Below, piece by piece: positions 17,148 through 19,027 of a stretch of DNA of 19,027 nt (position 1 is the first letter of the stretch; each line of letters opens with the position of its first letter). This stretch comes from Temnopleurus reevesii (lineage: Eukaryota; Echinodermata; Echinoidea; Temnopleuroida; Temnopleuridae), in assembly GCA_036244855.1 (NCBI GenBank), contig BQKZ01002895.1, positions 22,923 to 41,949 on the forward strand, read 5' to 3'. Below the pieces are notes generated by a model, which had not been told where the DNA came from, did not search any database, and saw only the letters and a list, made by a program, of their open reading frames with translations. Position numbers and translations under genes: made by a program.

Positions 17148-18895
17148 TTCTACATCCAGGGTATTGCAGGAGGTGCCTACTTTTCCATTTTCCCCGGACA
17201 TAACGCTCAATGAACTTCGCTGAGACGTTGTTGATGGAATCATAAAGAAGAGAGAGAGAGAGAGCAATTCTCTATAAACCATACTGGCTTTCATAACGGC
17301 CCGAGAATGAGATACCGATTGATATATACACTGATTCAGCGGAATATCCAAATAATATTATTTGGTCTGCCTTTGTTGTTGATTCTGTATTTGTTGTTGA
17401 TTATGTTTTTGTTAGCATGGTTAGTGTGCATTCAATATCTGCACTAAACCTGCCATATCCAGCCATATCCTATTTATCCTGCCATTAAAAACATTATAAC
17501 CCACTCGACTGCAGCACATATCGTTGTCATTTTTGTTTTCTTCATCAAATGTATCACGGGAAGTGCCTATTTTTCCATTTCCCCAACCATAACCCTCAAT
17601 GAACTTCGCTGAGATGTTGTTGATGGAATCACAATGATCATAGACTATAGAAAGCAATTCTCCATAAACCACTAACGGCCCGAGAATGAGATGACGATAA
17701 ATATATTACACTGATCTAAAGGAATGTCGATAAAATATTGTTGAATCTGTCTTTGTTGTTGATTCTGCATTTGTTGTTCAATCTGTTTTGATAGTGTGCA
17801 TTCAATATCTGCATTATTCCTTCCCTATATCTGTCATTTCCATTCATATCCTCTATATCCTGTTATTAACAACAATTAACCCCGAGACTGCAACACATAT
17901 CTTTAGTTTTTGCTTCCTCACCAAATATATCAAGGAAGGTGCCTAGTTTCCCATTCCCCGACATAACCCTCAATGGACTTCTATTAGATGCTCTTGACAA
18001 AATCATAAACAAAAGATAGAGAGCAATTTTCCAAAGACCATACTGGCTTTCATAACGGCCCGAGAATGAGATACCGATAAGTGTATTTCACTGATTCAAA
18101 AGCACATCAAGAAAATATAGTTGATTCTGTTTTCGTTGTTGATTCTGTCTTTGTTAGTTTGCATTCAATGTCTGCACTATACCTGCCATATATCTGCCAC
18201 ATCCAGTCATATCCAAAATATCTTGTATATCCTGCCATTAACAAGATTAACATCCCATGATTGCAAAATATATCTTTGGTTTTTATTTCTTCATCAAGGG
18301 TATAACGGGAGGTGCCTAGTTTTTCATTTCCCCGACATAACCCTCAGTTAATTTCGCTGAGATGTTGTTGATGGAAACATAATGATCATAGACAATAGAA
18401 GTAATTCTCCATAAACCACCTTGGCTTTCAAAACGGCCTGAGAATGAGATGCCGGTAGATATATTACACTGATTCAAAGGAATGTTAAAAAATATTAGTC
18501 TGTCTTTGTTGTTGATTCTTTCTTTGTTAGTTTGCATTCAATGTCTGCACTATACCTGCCATATATCTGTCATATCCAGCCATATCCAAAATATCTTGTA
18601 TATCCTGCCATTAACAAGATTAACCTCCCATGAGTGCAAAACGTATCTTTGGTTTTTATTTCTTCATCAAGGGTATATAACGGGAGTTTTCCATTTCCCC
18701 GAACATAGCCCTCAATTAACTTCGCTGAGATGTTGTTGATGGAAACATAATGATCATAGACTATAAAAAGTAATTCTCCATAAACCACCCTGGCTTTCAT
18801 AACGGCATGAGAATGAGATGCCGATATATATATTACACTGATTCAAAGGAATATCAAGAAAATATCGTAGAGTCTGTTTGTGCGCACTCAATATC
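17148..18895. repeat. Tandem array, ~375-bp unit, about 4.7 copies
   Basis: The anchor CTTCGCTGAGATGTTGTTGA recurs with starts at about 17212, 17601, 17975 (degenerate), 18349 and 18717, giving spacings of 389, 374, 374 and 368 bp. Other shared words are AACGGCCCGAGAATGAGAT, TTTGTTGTTGATTCTG, GCATTCAATGTCTGCAC and CATATCCAGCCATATCC. The last two units are closest to each other, so the right end was duplicated most recently. Open frames on both strands recur once per unit and are products of the repeat. Confidence 0.95.
17248..17264. repeat. (GA)n expansion inside satellite unit 1
   Basis: A GA run of about 8 dinucleotides replaces AATGATCATAGACTATAG, which is present at the same place in units 2, 4 and 5. 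It is specific to the first unit. Confidence 0.85.
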
Positions 18896-19027
18896 TTCCA
18901 TGTCCTCGGCTTTTTCTGCTCGCGTTCAAAAATTTATCTTTGAATTAAGCTAAAATGAACTTTTATTACTAAAAACGGAAATTCATGACTTTATCCTTCT
19001 TCGTTTATTGTTCAATATGATTCTCAG
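18896..19027. other. Right edge, no feature seen
   Basis: AT-rich sequence after the array ends. Nothing recognisable. Confidence 0.5.

Noticed and set aside
18121..18739. Two near-identical hydrophobic plus-strand frames (18121-18351 and 18482-18739) that look like a paralogous secreted peptide pair
   Set aside because: They are the same place in two adjacent satellite units; the other units do not keep the frame.

Overview
This window looks like non-coding, AT-rich, repeat-dense DNA from an animal nuclear genome. I find no intact protein-coding gene, no operon structure, no ribosome binding sites and no CRISPR array. The repeat types present are foldback MITEs, a tRNA-headed SINE with an extended body, a Tc1/mariner IR/DR terminus, a decayed LINE reverse transcriptase, diverged satellites and ATT microsatellites. 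Together they suggest a marine invertebrate deuterostome, most likely an echinoderm such as a sea urchin. The lineage is an inference from repeat style, not a database match. One ambiguous base (N at 6502) sits at a repeat junction, as expected in draft assembly.

Layout. 1-180 is a GATATC-centred palindromic satellite. 320-2715 is packed with foldback elements: family A at 320-476 and 1406-1724, a twin 76-bp palindromic unit at 1105-1259, and family B at 1772-1906 and 2508-2644. The second family B copy lies between a 14-bp inverted repeat. 3500-3721 is a well-preserved foldback of family C and 4194-4300 is a compact hairpin element. 5213-9244 is a diverged segmental duplication. Each half runs family C relic, then a shared 140-190 bp block, then a satellite of about 70-bp units that ends in a conserved non-satellite cassette. 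The second half carries two satellite-plus-cassette blocks.

10765-10930 (minus) is a frameshifted non-LTR reverse transcriptase remnant with GVPQGS and YADD motifs. 11261-11487 is a single Tc1/mariner-type end with two direct repeats and no partner. 11590-12330 holds diverged repeats, followed by a short open reading fragment. 13195-13915 is a family C foldback interrupted by a complete SINE (13240-13531, minus strand) with a 7-bp target-site duplication. 14955-15119 is a trinucleotide repeat. 15396-15534 and 16705-16873 are two family E foldbacks, and 16034-16292 is another family C foldback. 17148-18895 is a tandem array of about 4.7 copies of a 375-bp unit.

No genes work together here. 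The interest is in the nesting order, the higher-order satellite and the decayed mobile elements. The best candidates for coding fragments (12223-12431 plus; 14682-14876 minus) are weak and labelled so.
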